From Campylobacter concisus (GTDB taxonomy: Bacteria; Campylobacterota; Campylobacteria; Campylobacterales; Campylobacteraceae): a DNA stretch of 64,000 nt. The translations under genes were made by a program, and so were the position numbers. This document shows, piece after piece, positions 55,624 through 64,000 of this stretch; position 1 is the first letter of the stretch, and every line of letters starts with the position of its first letter. Below the pieces are notes generated by a model. That model was not told the origin of the DNA and searched no databases. It was given only the letters and a program-made list of their open reading frames with translations. Where the stretch lies: positions 1-64,000 of the forward strand of contig NZ_PPCE01000001.1 in the NCBI RefSeq assembly GCF_002913715.1, given 5' to 3'.

Positions 55624-56646
55624 ATGAATAGAAAACGCATCTACAACCCAAGTTCAAATGAAAATTTGACCGACAGAAGAGTCTTTAACGGTAACCCACA
55701 CGGCATTTTGAATTTCACCAAGGCAAAATACGAGTGGGCGTTAAAGCTTTGGGACCTCATGGAGGCAAACACATGGTTTCCAAAAGAGGTCGATACCACC
55801 GACGACGTGCGCGACTACGCCTACAACCTCACAGAGGCCGAAAAGCGCATGTACGATCTCGTATGGAGCCAGCTCATCTCGATGGATAGCTTCCAGACAA
55901 ACAACCTAGCTGACAACATAAACCCTTACATCACCGCACCAGAGATCAACGCCGTGCTAAGCCGCCAAGCCTACGAAGAGGCAAACCACAGCAAGTCTTA
56001 CGCTGTCATGGTCGAGGCGATCTGCGACAACACCGACCTCATCTACGAGATGGAGAAGCACGACGACGTCTTGCGCGAGAAAAACGACTATATCTCAAGC
56101 GTTTATGAGGAGCTTGCAGGCGAAGTGACTGACGAGAAGCTGCTTCTTGCGATGGTTGCGAACCAAATTTTAGAGGGCATCTACTTTTACAGCGGATTTA
56201 CAGCGATCTACGCTCTAGCTCGCGCTGGCAAGATGCTAGGCTCAGCGCAGATGATACGCTTCATCCAACGCGACGAGATCACGCACCTGCTTTTGTTTCA
56301 AAACATGATAAATTCAGTCCGCAAAGAGAGGCCTGATCTTTTCACGCCTGAGACTGAGGCAAAAATTTATGATATGTTTGAAAAAGCTGGAAATTTAGAG
56401 ATCAAATGGGGCAAATACATCACCCAAAACCAGATAATGGGCTTTACTGATGATATCATCGAGCAATACATCCACTATCTCATCGACCAGCGCCTAGTTG
56501 CGATCGGTCTAAAGCGCAAATACAACGCCGCTCACCCGATCAAATGGGTCGATGACTTTGCTAAATTTAACGACCAAAAGTCAAATTTCTTTGAAGCAAA
56601 GGTGACAAACTACAGCAAGGGAAGTATCAGCTTTGATGACTTTTAA
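55624..56646 (+). CDS. nrdB: Ribonucleotide reductase class Ia, beta subunit
   Basis: 340 residues. Holds the di-iron tyrosyl radical that starts ribonucleotide reduction by NrdA. Ligands are the Asp of ISMDSFQ, the Glu and His of YEEANHSKSY (the radical Tyr is in SKSYAVM), the Glu of ILEGIYFYSG and Glu/His of RDEITHLL. The SFDDF C-terminus docks onto NrdA. nrdA is not in the window. AGAGAAATTT precedes the ATG. The codons are notably GC-richer than the neighbours. Confidence 0.96.
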   Translation: MNRKRIYNPSSNENLTDRRVFNGNPHGILNFTKAKYEWALKLWDLMEANTWFPKEVDTTDDVRDYAYNLTEAEKRMYDLVWSQLISMDSFQTNNLADNINPYITAPEINAVLSRQAYEEANHSKSYAVMVEAICDNTDLIYEMEKHDDVLREKNDYISSVYEELAGEVTDEKLLLAMVANQILEGIYFYSGFTAIYALARAGKMLGSAQMIRFIQRDEITHLLLFQNMINSVRKERPDLFTPETEAKIYDMFEKAGNLEIKWGKYITQNQIMGFTDDIIEQYIHYLIDQRLVAIGLKRKYNAAHPIKWVDDFAKFNDQKSNFFEAKVTNYSKGSISFDDF

Positions 56647-57124
56647 AAATGGCATCTTAGCCCTTGCCTGCGTGCTTTTTGTAGGATGTGCGAGTAGTAG
56701 TCAAAGGATAATCGATCAGGCAAATAAAAATAATCTCGAAAATTTCTACGCCTACAAGCTTGTCAAGATAAAAGAGACAAGCCAAGCGGAAGTCTATCAA
56801 GAGATGCCAAACGGCGAAATTGCACCAAGTTTCGCGCCACTAGGATCAGTGCTAGGAAATGACGTGATGCTTGGCATAAACAAGCAGTGTGGCTTTGAGC
56901 CAAAAGACCTAAAAGAGGTAAGAGTAGTTTCACATGATGAGGCTAGAGGTCTAGGCTTTGAGGTCTGGGTCTTTAATGATCCACTCTCACAGCGCGATGA
57001 CAAGATCACAGCTATAAGCGTTATTTTAAAAGCTACACCAAACATCGGTGGCACGGATATAAACTGCAAAATTCCAAAAGACTGCCACGATGAAAAACCT
57101 ATAACATTTGTATTTGGAAAATAA
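56636..57124 (+). CDS. Small lipoprotein, unknown
   Basis: 162 residues from MTFKNGILALACVLFVGC (Met one codon upstream is also possible). The lipobox FVGC gives a lipidated Cys, and the mature protein has four further Cys (NKQCGFEP, NCKIPKDC) that could form disulfides. It starts inside the last codons of nrdB (11-nt overlap) and ends directly before the amidase gene. No family recognised. Confidence 0.7.
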   Translation: MTFKNGILALACVLFVGCASSSQRIIDQANKNNLENFYAYKLVKIKETSQAEVYQEMPNGEIAPSFAPLGSVLGNDVMLGINKQCGFEPKDLKEVRVVSHDEARGLGFEVWVFNDPLSQRDDKITAISVILKATPNIGGTDINCKIPKDCHDEKPITFVFGK

Positions 57125-57892
57125 ATGGACGAAAATTTAAACCTAATAAGCCTAACTTTAAAGGCAAAAAATGCTACCGAGCGACTAGAAGAGCTTGCAA
57201 ATTTAGTTGAGGCTGCGCCTGAAAATTCGCTACTGCTTGCAAGCGAGCTTTGCATCAGCAGCTATGACTTTGACGGCTTTTTTGTAGGGGCGAACAAAGC
57301 GATGCTTGGTGGCATGATAGGTAGCTTTGATGCAATGCTGCTTGAGCGCTTGCAAGAGGCGCTTAGCCCAGATAAATTTCTTGGTTTTACGCACCTTACT
57401 AGCCTAAACAAAAGCGCAGGGCTCGCTCAAATTTCAAATCTAAATCCACACCAACCAAAGATTTATAACGAATTTTTGCTTCTTAACTCAAATAATGTCT
57501 TTCATTCACAATTTAAAGCCGAACTTTTTAGGCCAAATTTGGAGCATGAAATTTTTGCCGCTGGCGATGTGAGCGATATAAATGCATTTGATTTTAGAGG
57601 GCTAAAGCTTGGGGTGCTAATCTGTTTTGAACTACGCGATAGCAAGCTTTGGGCAAAGCTAAAAGGATGTGACATCATCATGGTACCTGCCATGTGGGGT
57701 AAGGCTAGAGAGGATGCTTATCTTAGCCTTTGCAAGGCTCTAGCTATCGCAAACAACTGCTACGTCATGATCTCAAGCTCTCTTGCATTAGAAGTTGCTG
57801 GGGTGTTTTTACCAAATGGCACACTTGTTAAAGAAACGATTTTTGATGCAAATTTAATAAAAGAGATCAAGACAAATTTAGGGATTTTATAA
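57125..57892 (+). CDS. Carbon-nitrogen hydrolase (nitrilase superfamily)
   Basis: 255 residues. The Glu-Lys-Cys triad is visible: Glu in LLLASELCISSYD (about 40), Lys in QFKAELFRPN (about 127) and nucleophile Cys in LGVLICFELRD (about 165). Members are amidases acting on small amides such as omega-amides or carbamoyl groups. Substrate unknown. Starts at the base after the lipoprotein stop, so it is cotranslated. Confidence 0.85.
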   Translation: MDENLNLISLTLKAKNATERLEELANLVEAAPENSLLLASELCISSYDFDGFFVGANKAMLGGMIGSFDAMLLERLQEALSPDKFLGFTHLTSLNKSAGLAQISNLNPHQPKIYNEFLLLNSNNVFHSQFKAELFRPNLEHEIFAAGDVSDINAFDFRGLKLGVLICFELRDSKLWAKLKGCDIIMVPAMWGKAREDAYLSLCKALAIANNCYVMISSSLALEVAGVFLPNGTLVKETIFDANLIKEIKTNLGIL

Positions 57893-57907
57893 ATTTTAAG
57901 ATAAGTT

Positions 57908-57931
57908 TTAAATCGTATAATAACGATTTAA
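57908..57931 (+). promoter_or_regulatory. Perfect inverted repeat centred on the pcm -10
   Basis: TTAAATCGT-ATAATA-ACGATTTAA: 9-bp arms around the TATAAT (57916-57921) that would serve pcm. An operator covering the -10 is possible; the sequence does not match an operator I recognise. Confidence 0.45.
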
Positions 57932-57952
57932 TTTTTATTTAGGATATAAATT

Positions 57953-58585
57953 TTGACCCAACTAGAAGCGATAAAATGCCAAAATTTAGCTAGCGATATA
58001 GCCGATGAGATCACACTAAGTCCGCTTTTGTTCGATGCGATAGCTACCACTGAGCGCGAAATTTTTGTACCAATCACTGCACATGCTTATAAACTTGATG
58101 CTCAGCCCATACTGGGCAATCAATGGATCAGCTCGCCGCTAACTGTGGCAAAAATGACAATGGCACTAGAGTGCGAAAACATGGATAACATCCTAGAGAT
58201 AGGTTGCGGCAGTGGCTATCAAGCAGCTATTTTAAGCAAACTTGCACACAGAATTTTTAGCGTCGAGCGAATAGAAAAGCTAGCCATGGAGGCGAAAAAA
58301 CGCTTCGAGGCATTAAAGATCAGAAACGTGCACGTAAGGTATGATGACGGCAACAATGGCTGGCGAAGCTACGCACCGTTTGATCGTATCTTACTCTCGG
58401 CAGCTGCTGATGAGATCTCGCCAAATTTATTTAAGCAGCTTAAAAATGGTGGAATTTTAGTAGCTCCAATGAAAAAAGATGGCAAGCAATTTATCGCTAA
58501 ATTTAAAAAAGATAAAGATGGAAATTTAGAAAAAGAGTACTTGGATGAGTGCCTTTTTGTGCCACTTCTTGAAGGTAGAGAGTAG
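57953..58585 (+). CDS. pcm: Protein-L-isoaspartate O-methyltransferase
   Basis: 210 residues, TTG start at 57953 behind AGGATATAAA. It methylates isoaspartyl residues formed by ageing so that they can return to aspartate. S-adenosylmethionine motif I is EIGCGSGYQ at 82-90; QPILGNQWISSP near 51-62 is the family signature around the substrate site. Confidence 0.95.
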   Translation: MTQLEAIKCQNLASDIADEITLSPLLFDAIATTEREIFVPITAHAYKLDAQPILGNQWISSPLTVAKMTMALECENMDNILEIGCGSGYQAAILSKLAHRIFSVERIEKLAMEAKKRFEALKIRNVHVRYDDGNNGWRSYAPFDRILLSAAADEISPNLFKQLKNGGILVAPMKKDGKQFIAKFKKDKDGNLEKEYLDECLFVPLLEGRE

Positions 58586-58621
58586 CCCAAAATAAGGCAA
58601 AGCCTAAGCCTTGCCTAAATG

Positions 58622-59206
58622 TTAGAATTTATAAGTATAGCCTGTATAAATTCCTATAGTCGTATCTCTTAGCTGAGCTCCGCTATTTTTCTTATAAAAA
58701 GTCTTATCAGCTTTTAAGCCAAACTCGATCGCGTTATGTTCGTCAAATGAGTAGATGCCGCCCGCTTTTGCGCCAACTAGTAAGCCTTTGAAATTTTTCT
58801 TACTTGTTTCGTTATTAAATCTCTCTCTAACACTCAAGTAGCCAAGACCTGTGTATCCACCAAGAACGGCTTTAAAATTCTCAGTGATATTTGGCGTATA
58901 ATCAACACCGCCTAGAAATTTATGCTTACTCCATTTTGCATCTGACTCACCAGCATTTTTCCTAGCTTTAAAGTCATAATAATAACCGCCATAAGCTCTA
59001 TAGCTGTCAAAATCATAACCGCCATAAAAGCCAAGGCCATAGTGACCTTTTTTGAAGTTATTTTTCTCACTACTTGCTATGTTTTTTGTTTTGATTTTTG
59101 AGTTAAACGAATAATCACCTTCACCACCAACAAATGCACCTTGAGCTAGTGCAACTGAGCTTACCAAAGCTAGAACCAAGCTTGATTTTACAAGTAAATT
59201 TTTCAT
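58622..59206 (-). CDS. Small outer-membrane beta-barrel protein
   Basis: 194 residues. Signal peptide (1-21, ending SVALAQG) and alternating aromatic strands, closing with an aromatic C-terminus (GYTYKF) as in outer-membrane barrels of about eight strands. Gly/Tyr-rich segments such as GGYDFDSYRAYGGYYYDF support this. Function unknown; related to OmpA/porin-like surface proteins. Confidence 0.78.
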   Translation of the reverse strand: MKNLLVKSSLVLALVSSVALAQGAFVGGEGDYSFNSKIKTKNIASSEKNNFKKGHYGLGFYGGYDFDSYRAYGGYYYDFKARKNAGESDAKWSKHKFLGGVDYTPNITENFKAVLGGYTGLGYLSVRERFNNETSKKNFKGLLVGAKAGGIYSFDEHNAIEFGLKADKTFYKKNSGAQLRDTTIGIYTGYTYKF

Positions 59207-59428
59207 ACCTCTCCTTTAAAAAATTTCTGAGATTTTACATCTAAGCTTTTAATCTATATAAAATTTAAATTTAATAAGAAATTTTATACCAAGTGCCAAT
59301 TTATTACTAATAGTAAATGTAGTAAACGTGGGTATTATTAAGAAGATAAGAGCAGAAATACTTAAATTTAGCACAGCTTTAGGGCAAATCCTAAGCCCAC
59401 AGCCATGCCAAATTTATTAAGTTACGCC

Positions 59429-61427
59429 CTAAAAATGCACCTTAAATTTCGCCCAAAAGCTTCTGCCCGGCTCATAAAGCCTCGTGCCGTTCGGGATAGT
59501 CTCGTAGCCTGCGATACCGCCGCCGTAGCCGCCTTTTGAGTTATGATAGGCGTATTTGGCATCGTTTAGGTTTTCCGCCGCTAGCAAGAATTGATAATTT
59601 TTGTATTTGTAGCCCGCGCTTAGCCCCAGCGTCCAAAAGCTATCGCTCTTGCCCAGGTCCATGCCGCCCACGTCGCCGTAGCCCTTTTGTGCGCGGTTTT
59701 GCGATGCGTTAGCGTAGAAGTCGGCTTTGACGAACCAGTCTGGCTTTTCTAAGCCGGCGCTTAGTTTAAACGCTAGAGGCGAAACCTTAGGCAGTGCATC
59801 GCCGTCTTTTAGGCCGCCCGCGTTTTTAGTTACCTTGCCGTAGACGTAGGATACTCCCGCCCCTAGCCTAAACATATCGTCTAGCAGCGTAGTGCCCTCT
59901 ATCTCGCCGCCGTATAGCAGGGCGTCGGTATTAAATACGTTTGAAGACATACCCATAGGACTATACTTTATCATTATGTAATCATCCATCTTCGAGACGA
60001 AGAAATTTGCGTTTAGCTCGTAGTTTTTATCTTTTAGCACGGTGCCAAAGTCTAGTTGAGTGTTTCTTTCTTTATTTAGCTTGAGATTGTCGTCTTTACT
60101 CGTTTCCCAGTGATCTGGCAACCTTTGGGCGTGCCCTAGTCCTGCATAAAGCGTTAAATTTTGCAGATATTTTTCGTATCTAAAAAAGCCTGAGAATAAA
60201 TTTTCTTTTCTGCTCTTATGCGTTTTTAACAGTTTTCTCTCGCCCGCGTCCAGCCTAAGTCCGCCAAAAAGCCCGTAGTCGTTTTCAAGGACGTATTCGT
60301 TTTGAGTGTATATCGTTTTATACGTTACCTTGCGCTCTTTTACGTGCGGCTTTGATAGGGCGGCGTCCATGTCGGCTTTAGATACGCCGGCTCCGCCCGT
60401 TCCGGCGCCTCGCCATTTAAAGGAGTCTTGCGAATAACCGGCGCCAATGAAGCTAGTTAGATTATCGAAATTTAACTCACCTTCTAGCTTAAAGCCGTAC
60501 ATATCGCGTATCGGGTGACTGATGCTATATCCCTTGCCGCGCCCCGTGCCCGGCACCACCGGACGCATGGTGAAGTTGTCCATTATATGATCGATTTGAT
60601 GATAGTACGAACTTAGCCTGATCTTGTGCTCACCGACATCTTGTTCGAATTTTAGTCCGAAAGACTTGCGGTCAAACTGCACGCCGTCCCTCATCCTATC
60701 GGCATAAGCCGCTTCTCCATTACCCAGATCCGCGCTTAGCTGCAAGGCGGTAGTATCCGTGGGCGTTAGCGTGCCTACGAGCGAAACGCTGTTGCGTTTA
60801 TAGTGCGTATGCATTTTCTGTCCGTCGCCGCTTTTATAATCGCCGCTCTGGTAGTGTCCGCCGGAAATTTCTAAGCTGCCCAACTCGTTACCCGCCGCTA
60901 CGTCTGCAGCAGTTTCAAATCTTCTAAAACTACCGCCAAGTACGCTTACGTTTCCTCCAAAGCTCGGTTTAGATAGCCTTGCTATCTCTCCTATCGAAAA
61001 ATATACCGCCGCTAATGAGCGCGCCGTATCTGACGTCTTGTGGGCCTTTTACGATGCGAACCGAGCTATAATTTTGCGCCGAGATGTAAGTGATGGGCGT
61101 ATCCATGCGCATACCGCAACCGCCGTTTAGCGTGCTACCGTCGATTAGCACCGGCAGTCTGGCCGCCGTCTGCGAGCGGTAATAAACCTCGCTGCCGCCT
61201 CCGCCCTTGCGCTCCATCGTAAAGCCATTCAAATTTGAAAGCGATTTGGCGATGTCGCTGTTTTCCAGTATCGCACCATTGCCTACTATTTGAGCCTTTG
61301 TCGGTTCGTCAAGAACGGACTTTTGTATCTTTGCGGAAACGGTAACCGGAGCCAAGTCTATCGTTTCTTCAGCACCAAGCATTAAATTTGGTACTAAAGC
61401 AAATGCTAAAACGTAAGAAATTTTCAT
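59429..61427 (-). pseudogene. TonB-dependent outer-membrane receptor with a frameshift
   Basis: Signal peptide from MKISYVLAFALVPN, plug domain with VTVSAKIQKSV and VRIVKGPQDVRYG, then a barrel ending in FWAKFKVHF. The frame breaks after SGGIFF at an A5 run (60997-61001 plus strand): with four bases the reading goes on as SIGEIARLSKPSFGGNV and joins the 484-codon piece below 60883. Restored length is 665 residues. The ligand (heme, siderophore, vitamin B12, copper) is not readable. The gene is clearly richer in G and C (GCC, GCG, CCG codons) than its surroundings, so it was probably acquired. Confidence 0.85.
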
Positions 61428-61609
61428 GTTTAGTCCTATGAAATTAATATTTAAAATTAAAATTAAAGCAAAAATGAACTTAAACAAAGTATAAATATTT
61501 ATATAACATTAATTTTACAATACAGAAATTTGACTCAAATAGTATTATTTTAGTTGGACTGCATTAAATATATAAAGAAACGATTTTGGCGAATTAAAAC
61601 CGAAGCAAT

Positions 61610-61645
61610 CTCAGTTTTATTAAAATTTAGCATTATAAAACCGAG
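61610..61645. repeat. Inverted repeat downstream of recJ
   Basis: CTCAGTTTTAT and ATAAAACCGAG, 11-bp arms with one G-T mismatch and a 14-nt loop, just beyond the recJ stop. No U-run, so it is only a weak terminator candidate. The stretch 61428-61609 upstream of the TonB receptor has no gene and no clear Fur box. Confidence 0.4.
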
Positions 61646-61653
61646 ATAAAAAT

Positions 61654-63228
61654 TTATAAAATCTCTTTTATGAGTAGTTGTGGAGTAACAAGTCCGCGGA
61701 ATGAATTTTTTGATATACAAAAGATAATATCTATCATCTCGCCAACTCTAGCATGTCTTGTAAAGTTAAAGAATAGAGCCTCAAGTGTTTTATTATCCTT
61801 TTGCAAGATGAGCTTTAAGTGATTTTGATCTCTTCCTATAAGTCTTTCATTTTTAACAAGAGCATTTTTTATCTTAAAGACTGGGCGAGGATTCTTCTGT
61901 CCATATGGCTCATAAAATTCTAAAATTTCAAGCAGTTCAAAGTCGATCTCGCTTGGCATTATGTCACCAAGTAGCTCGTCTGAGCTTTTGCACTCTTGCA
62001 TATTTAGGCATGAGCAACTTTTATTTATTGCTTCTTTAAATTTCACCAAATTTTCAGGCGCAAGTGTAAGTCCAGCCGCTCCTTTATGACCACCGTAGCT
62101 TGTTAGCAGATCTTCGTGGCTTGCTATGAGAGATAATATATCAAGCTTACCAATGCTTCTAGCGCTACCTTTTGCACGGCCTTTATCTATACTAAAGACG
62201 ATAGCTGGCTTTGCAAAGTGCTTTGCTAGGCGGCTAGCTACGATGCCTATCACACCCTCGTGCCACTGCTCACCCCAAGTGATGATGACTTCATCGTCTT
62301 CTTTTACGTCCTTTAGCGAGCACTCAAAGAGTTGGCGCTCTTCCTCTTTTCTGGAGTTGTTAAATTCAATGATCATATCAAGATAGTTGTAAGCCTCTTC
62401 GATGCTCTTTGCACGCAAAAAATTAAATGAATTCATTGCATCGTCCATGCGTCCGGCTGAATTTATAAGCGGAGCTATAAGAAAGCTAATATCATCGCAC
62501 TCAAATTTTTCCTTACCATAAAACTCTTTTATAGCATGAAATGCGGAACGCTTAGACGCATTTAGCTTACAAATGCCAAGACGAACAAGCATTCTATTCA
62601 TATCTCTTAGCTCCATCATATCAGCAATTATCGCGATAGCTAAAAGCTCTAGAAATTTGCTCATATCGTAATTTAGCCCAAAAACATCCTTTAACGCTCC
62701 AACCAAATACCAAGCGACCTCAGCACCACAAATTTCAATATTTGGGAAGTTGCATTCTTCTTGCTTTGGATTGATGATCGCATAAGCTTCTGGAAGAACA
62801 GCTGGAGGCATGTGATGATCAGTGATAATAAGATCGATGCCTTTTTCTTTACAGATAATGGCCGCATCGTTTGCAGAGATGCCGTTATCAACGGTGATAA
62901 TCAAGCTTATATCGGCTGAGAGTTCGTCTATTATCTCAGGATTTAGCCCATATCCATCTTTAAATCTATTTGGAATTTTTACTAGGTAGTCTTTCACGCC
63001 AAGATCATCAAAAAACTCAGCTAAAATCACGCTCGAAACAACACCATCAACATCATAATCGCCCACAATGGCTATGCGCTCGTTTTTCTCGATCGCTTCT
63101 TTTATGCGATTAGCGCCTTTATAGATATCTTTTAAGGCGCTTGGTGTCGGAATTTCACTAATTTTTTTATGTATGTCGTTACAAAATCTATGCGCTAGTA
63201 AATTCCTTATATCCTCTTTATTTAGCAT
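61654..63228 (-). CDS. recJ: Single-stranded-DNA-specific exonuclease RecJ
   Basis: 524 residues from MLNKEDIRNLLAHRF; a TTG at 63261 would add eleven codons but has no ribosome binding site. DHH phosphoesterase: IVGDYDVDGVVSS (about 60-72), DNGI near 125, DHH motif ITDHHMPP (about 145-152), then the DHHA1 domain with YGGHKGAAG. It degrades single strands 5' to 3' in RecF recombination and mismatch repair. Slightly shorter than E. coli RecJ. Confidence 0.93.
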   Translation of the reverse strand: MLNKEDIRNLLAHRFCNDIHKKISEIPTPSALKDIYKGANRIKEAIEKNERIAIVGDYDVDGVVSSVILAEFFDDLGVKDYLVKIPNRFKDGYGLNPEIIDELSADISLIITVDNGISANDAAIICKEKGIDLIITDHHMPPAVLPEAYAIINPKQEECNFPNIEICGAEVAWYLVGALKDVFGLNYDMSKFLELLAIAIIADMMELRDMNRMLVRLGICKLNASKRSAFHAIKEFYGKEKFECDDISFLIAPLINSAGRMDDAMNSFNFLRAKSIEEAYNYLDMIIEFNNSRKEEERQLFECSLKDVKEDDEVIITWGEQWHEGVIGIVASRLAKHFAKPAIVFSIDKGRAKGSARSIGKLDILSLIASHEDLLTSYGGHKGAAGLTLAPENLVKFKEAINKSCSCLNMQECKSSDELLGDIMPSEIDFELLEILEFYEPYGQKNPRPVFKIKNALVKNERLIGRDQNHLKLILQKDNKTLEALFFNFTRHARVGEMIDIIFCISKNSFRGLVTPQLLIKEIL

Positions 63229-63340
63229 GGTTTTGGCAAGAATTTTTAAAGAACTTGCCAACTTTATTTAATGCTACTTGTTCACTTAAATTTACACCCA
63301 TATTGCCAAAAATTTGGCTATAAAAATACTTCTTTCTCAT
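63218..63340 (-). CDS. Possible 40-aa small ORF before recJ
   Basis: ATG at 63340, 40 codons (MRKKYFYSQIFGNMGVNLSE...), stop overlapping the recJ start by 11 nt, which could allow coupled translation of recJ. The ribosome binding site is weak (AAAG). No homologue recognised; may be a chance frame. The rest of 63341-63580 shows no gene. Confidence 0.25.
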   Translation of the reverse strand: MRKKYFYSQIFGNMGVNLSEQVALNKVGKFFKNSCQNHAK

Positions 63341-63580
63341 CGCAATCTTTCGTCTTTATTTTGAATGCTTGGATTATATCTTTTTGAAATTTAATTTCTT
63401 ATAATTTTAAATGAAAGTAAGATTTTAGGGCTCATGGCGAGCTTAAAAGCTTTGTTAAATTGATAGTCTTTACAAATTTAGCACACCAAAAACGACAAGC
63501 ATTAGCAAAAATTTATACAATTAAATTTATAAATTTTTAAATGCTTTATGTCATAAAGTTTAAACCATTTTTATAAAAAT

Positions 63581-64000
63581 TTATTCCAAATTTCGCAAAA
63601 ACTCCGCGTATTCTCTAGAGCCTTGCTCTAAATCGTCCTGGCTCGATACGTAGTCCACACCCGGAGTCTCTTCGGCGCCGTAAAATGCGAAAAAGTCGCG
63701 GTAATCGGCGCGAAAATAGTATTTAAATGCAAGCTCAAAGGGCGTAAGAACCTCGCGCAAGCTAAAATGATAGCGTCCTTGCGGGCTGTAGTCGCTCTTT
63801 TTGATGCCTGCGGTCACGGCTAGCGCTACCTTGCGCCCCGCTATGCCGTCTGAACCGCGTCCGTAGGCAAAGCCATGCGTCATCACCGCGTCGATCCACG
63901 ATTTTAAAATCGGAGGGCAGGAGAAGTTGTGAAGCGGAAACTGCAAAATGAGGGCGTCGTGGGCTCTGATGAGTTCTTGCTCGCGCGCAGCGTCGATGTT
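63581..64000 (-). CDS. NAD(P)H-dependent quinone reductase/flavodoxin-fold protein, 5' end beyond the window
   Basis: The frame runs to the window edge; the visible 139 residues include FPLHNFSCPPILKSWIDA and VALAVTAGIKKSDYSP, typical of the KefF/YwrO/MdaB group of FMN quinone reductases. The N-terminal FMN-binding start lies outside the window. GC-rich codons resemble the TonB receptor gene rather than recJ. Quinone or nitro-compound reduction is the usual activity. Confidence 0.8.
   Translation of the reverse strand, partial: NIDAAREQELIRAHDALILQFPLHNFSCPPILKSWIDAVMTHGFAYGRGSDGIAGRKVALAVTAGIKKSDYSPQGRYHFSLREVLTPFELAFKYYFRADYRDFFAFYGAEETPGVDYVSSQDDLEQGSREYAEFLRNLE

Noticed and set aside
61428-61653. 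Fur box upstream of the TonB receptor
   Set aside because: AT-rich but no stretch resembling the GATAAT-type 19-mer was found.

Overview
The window looks like a chromosomal segment of a Campylobacter of the C. concisus group. The evidence is the AT-rich base composition with very frequent AAATTT words, the epsilonproteobacterial gene neighbourhoods (nifU-like / murE / panD / ybaB / PDZ protein / ispA / tkt; an S10-spc-alpha cluster carrying map and infA but no rpmD), and extended TATAAT promoters without a clear -35. The species is inferred; no 16S gene is present.

Layout. 0.2-2.3 kb: moaC, a DUF493 gene and a coiled-coil protein. 2.3-10 kb (minus strand): uppP, tkt, then an operon from a NifU-like gene to ispA linking Fe-S, peptidoglycan, pantothenate and isoprenoid functions. 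10-13.2 kb: a NitT/TauT-type ABC importer whose ATPase is frameshifted in an A6 run, led by a small Cys-rich protein that carries the four Cys motifs of the [FeFe]-hydrogenase H-cluster domain. 13.3-14.4 kb: an unknown protein behind an excellent sigma-28 (FliA) promoter. 14.6-28.7 kb: the S10-spc-alpha ribosomal protein cluster, 28 genes on the minus strand, with a structured leader and two unusual internal gaps of about 190 nt. 28.8-34.4 kb: a type IIG restriction-modification enzyme with a G9 tract at its 3' end, an overlapping ATPase gene, an exported protein and rnhB. 34.4-41 kb: tpx, two sulfur-amino-acid PLP enzymes, a DIP1984-family gene, a frameshifted lipoprotein gene, pabC/pabB and sodB. 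41.4-44.2 kb: a complete TRAP transporter. 44.2-49.1 kb: two overlapping membrane diguanylate cyclases, a 52-residue extremely acidic protein, a MscS channel and a beta-carbonic anhydrase. 49.2-52.2 kb: BI-1 family protein, ThiD2-like protein, secG, polysaccharide deacetylase, frr. 52.7-53.5 kb: five tRNAs with an entericidin-like lipoprotein gene among them. 53.6-58.6 kb: Kdo/InaA-like kinase, PepSY protein, nrdB, lipoprotein, nitrilase-family amidase, pcm. 58.6-64 kb: a beta-barrel protein, a GC-richer frameshifted TonB-dependent receptor, recJ, and a GC-rich flavodoxin-fold quinone reductase cut by the window edge.

Most of the window is housekeeping. The parts most worth following are the H-cluster-like protein/ABC operon, the sigma-28-driven unknown protein, the G-tract restriction enzyme, the matching Cys-His tails on Tpx and SodB, the acidic mini-protein, and three genes (ABC ATPase, lipoprotein, TonB receptor) each broken by a single small frameshift.
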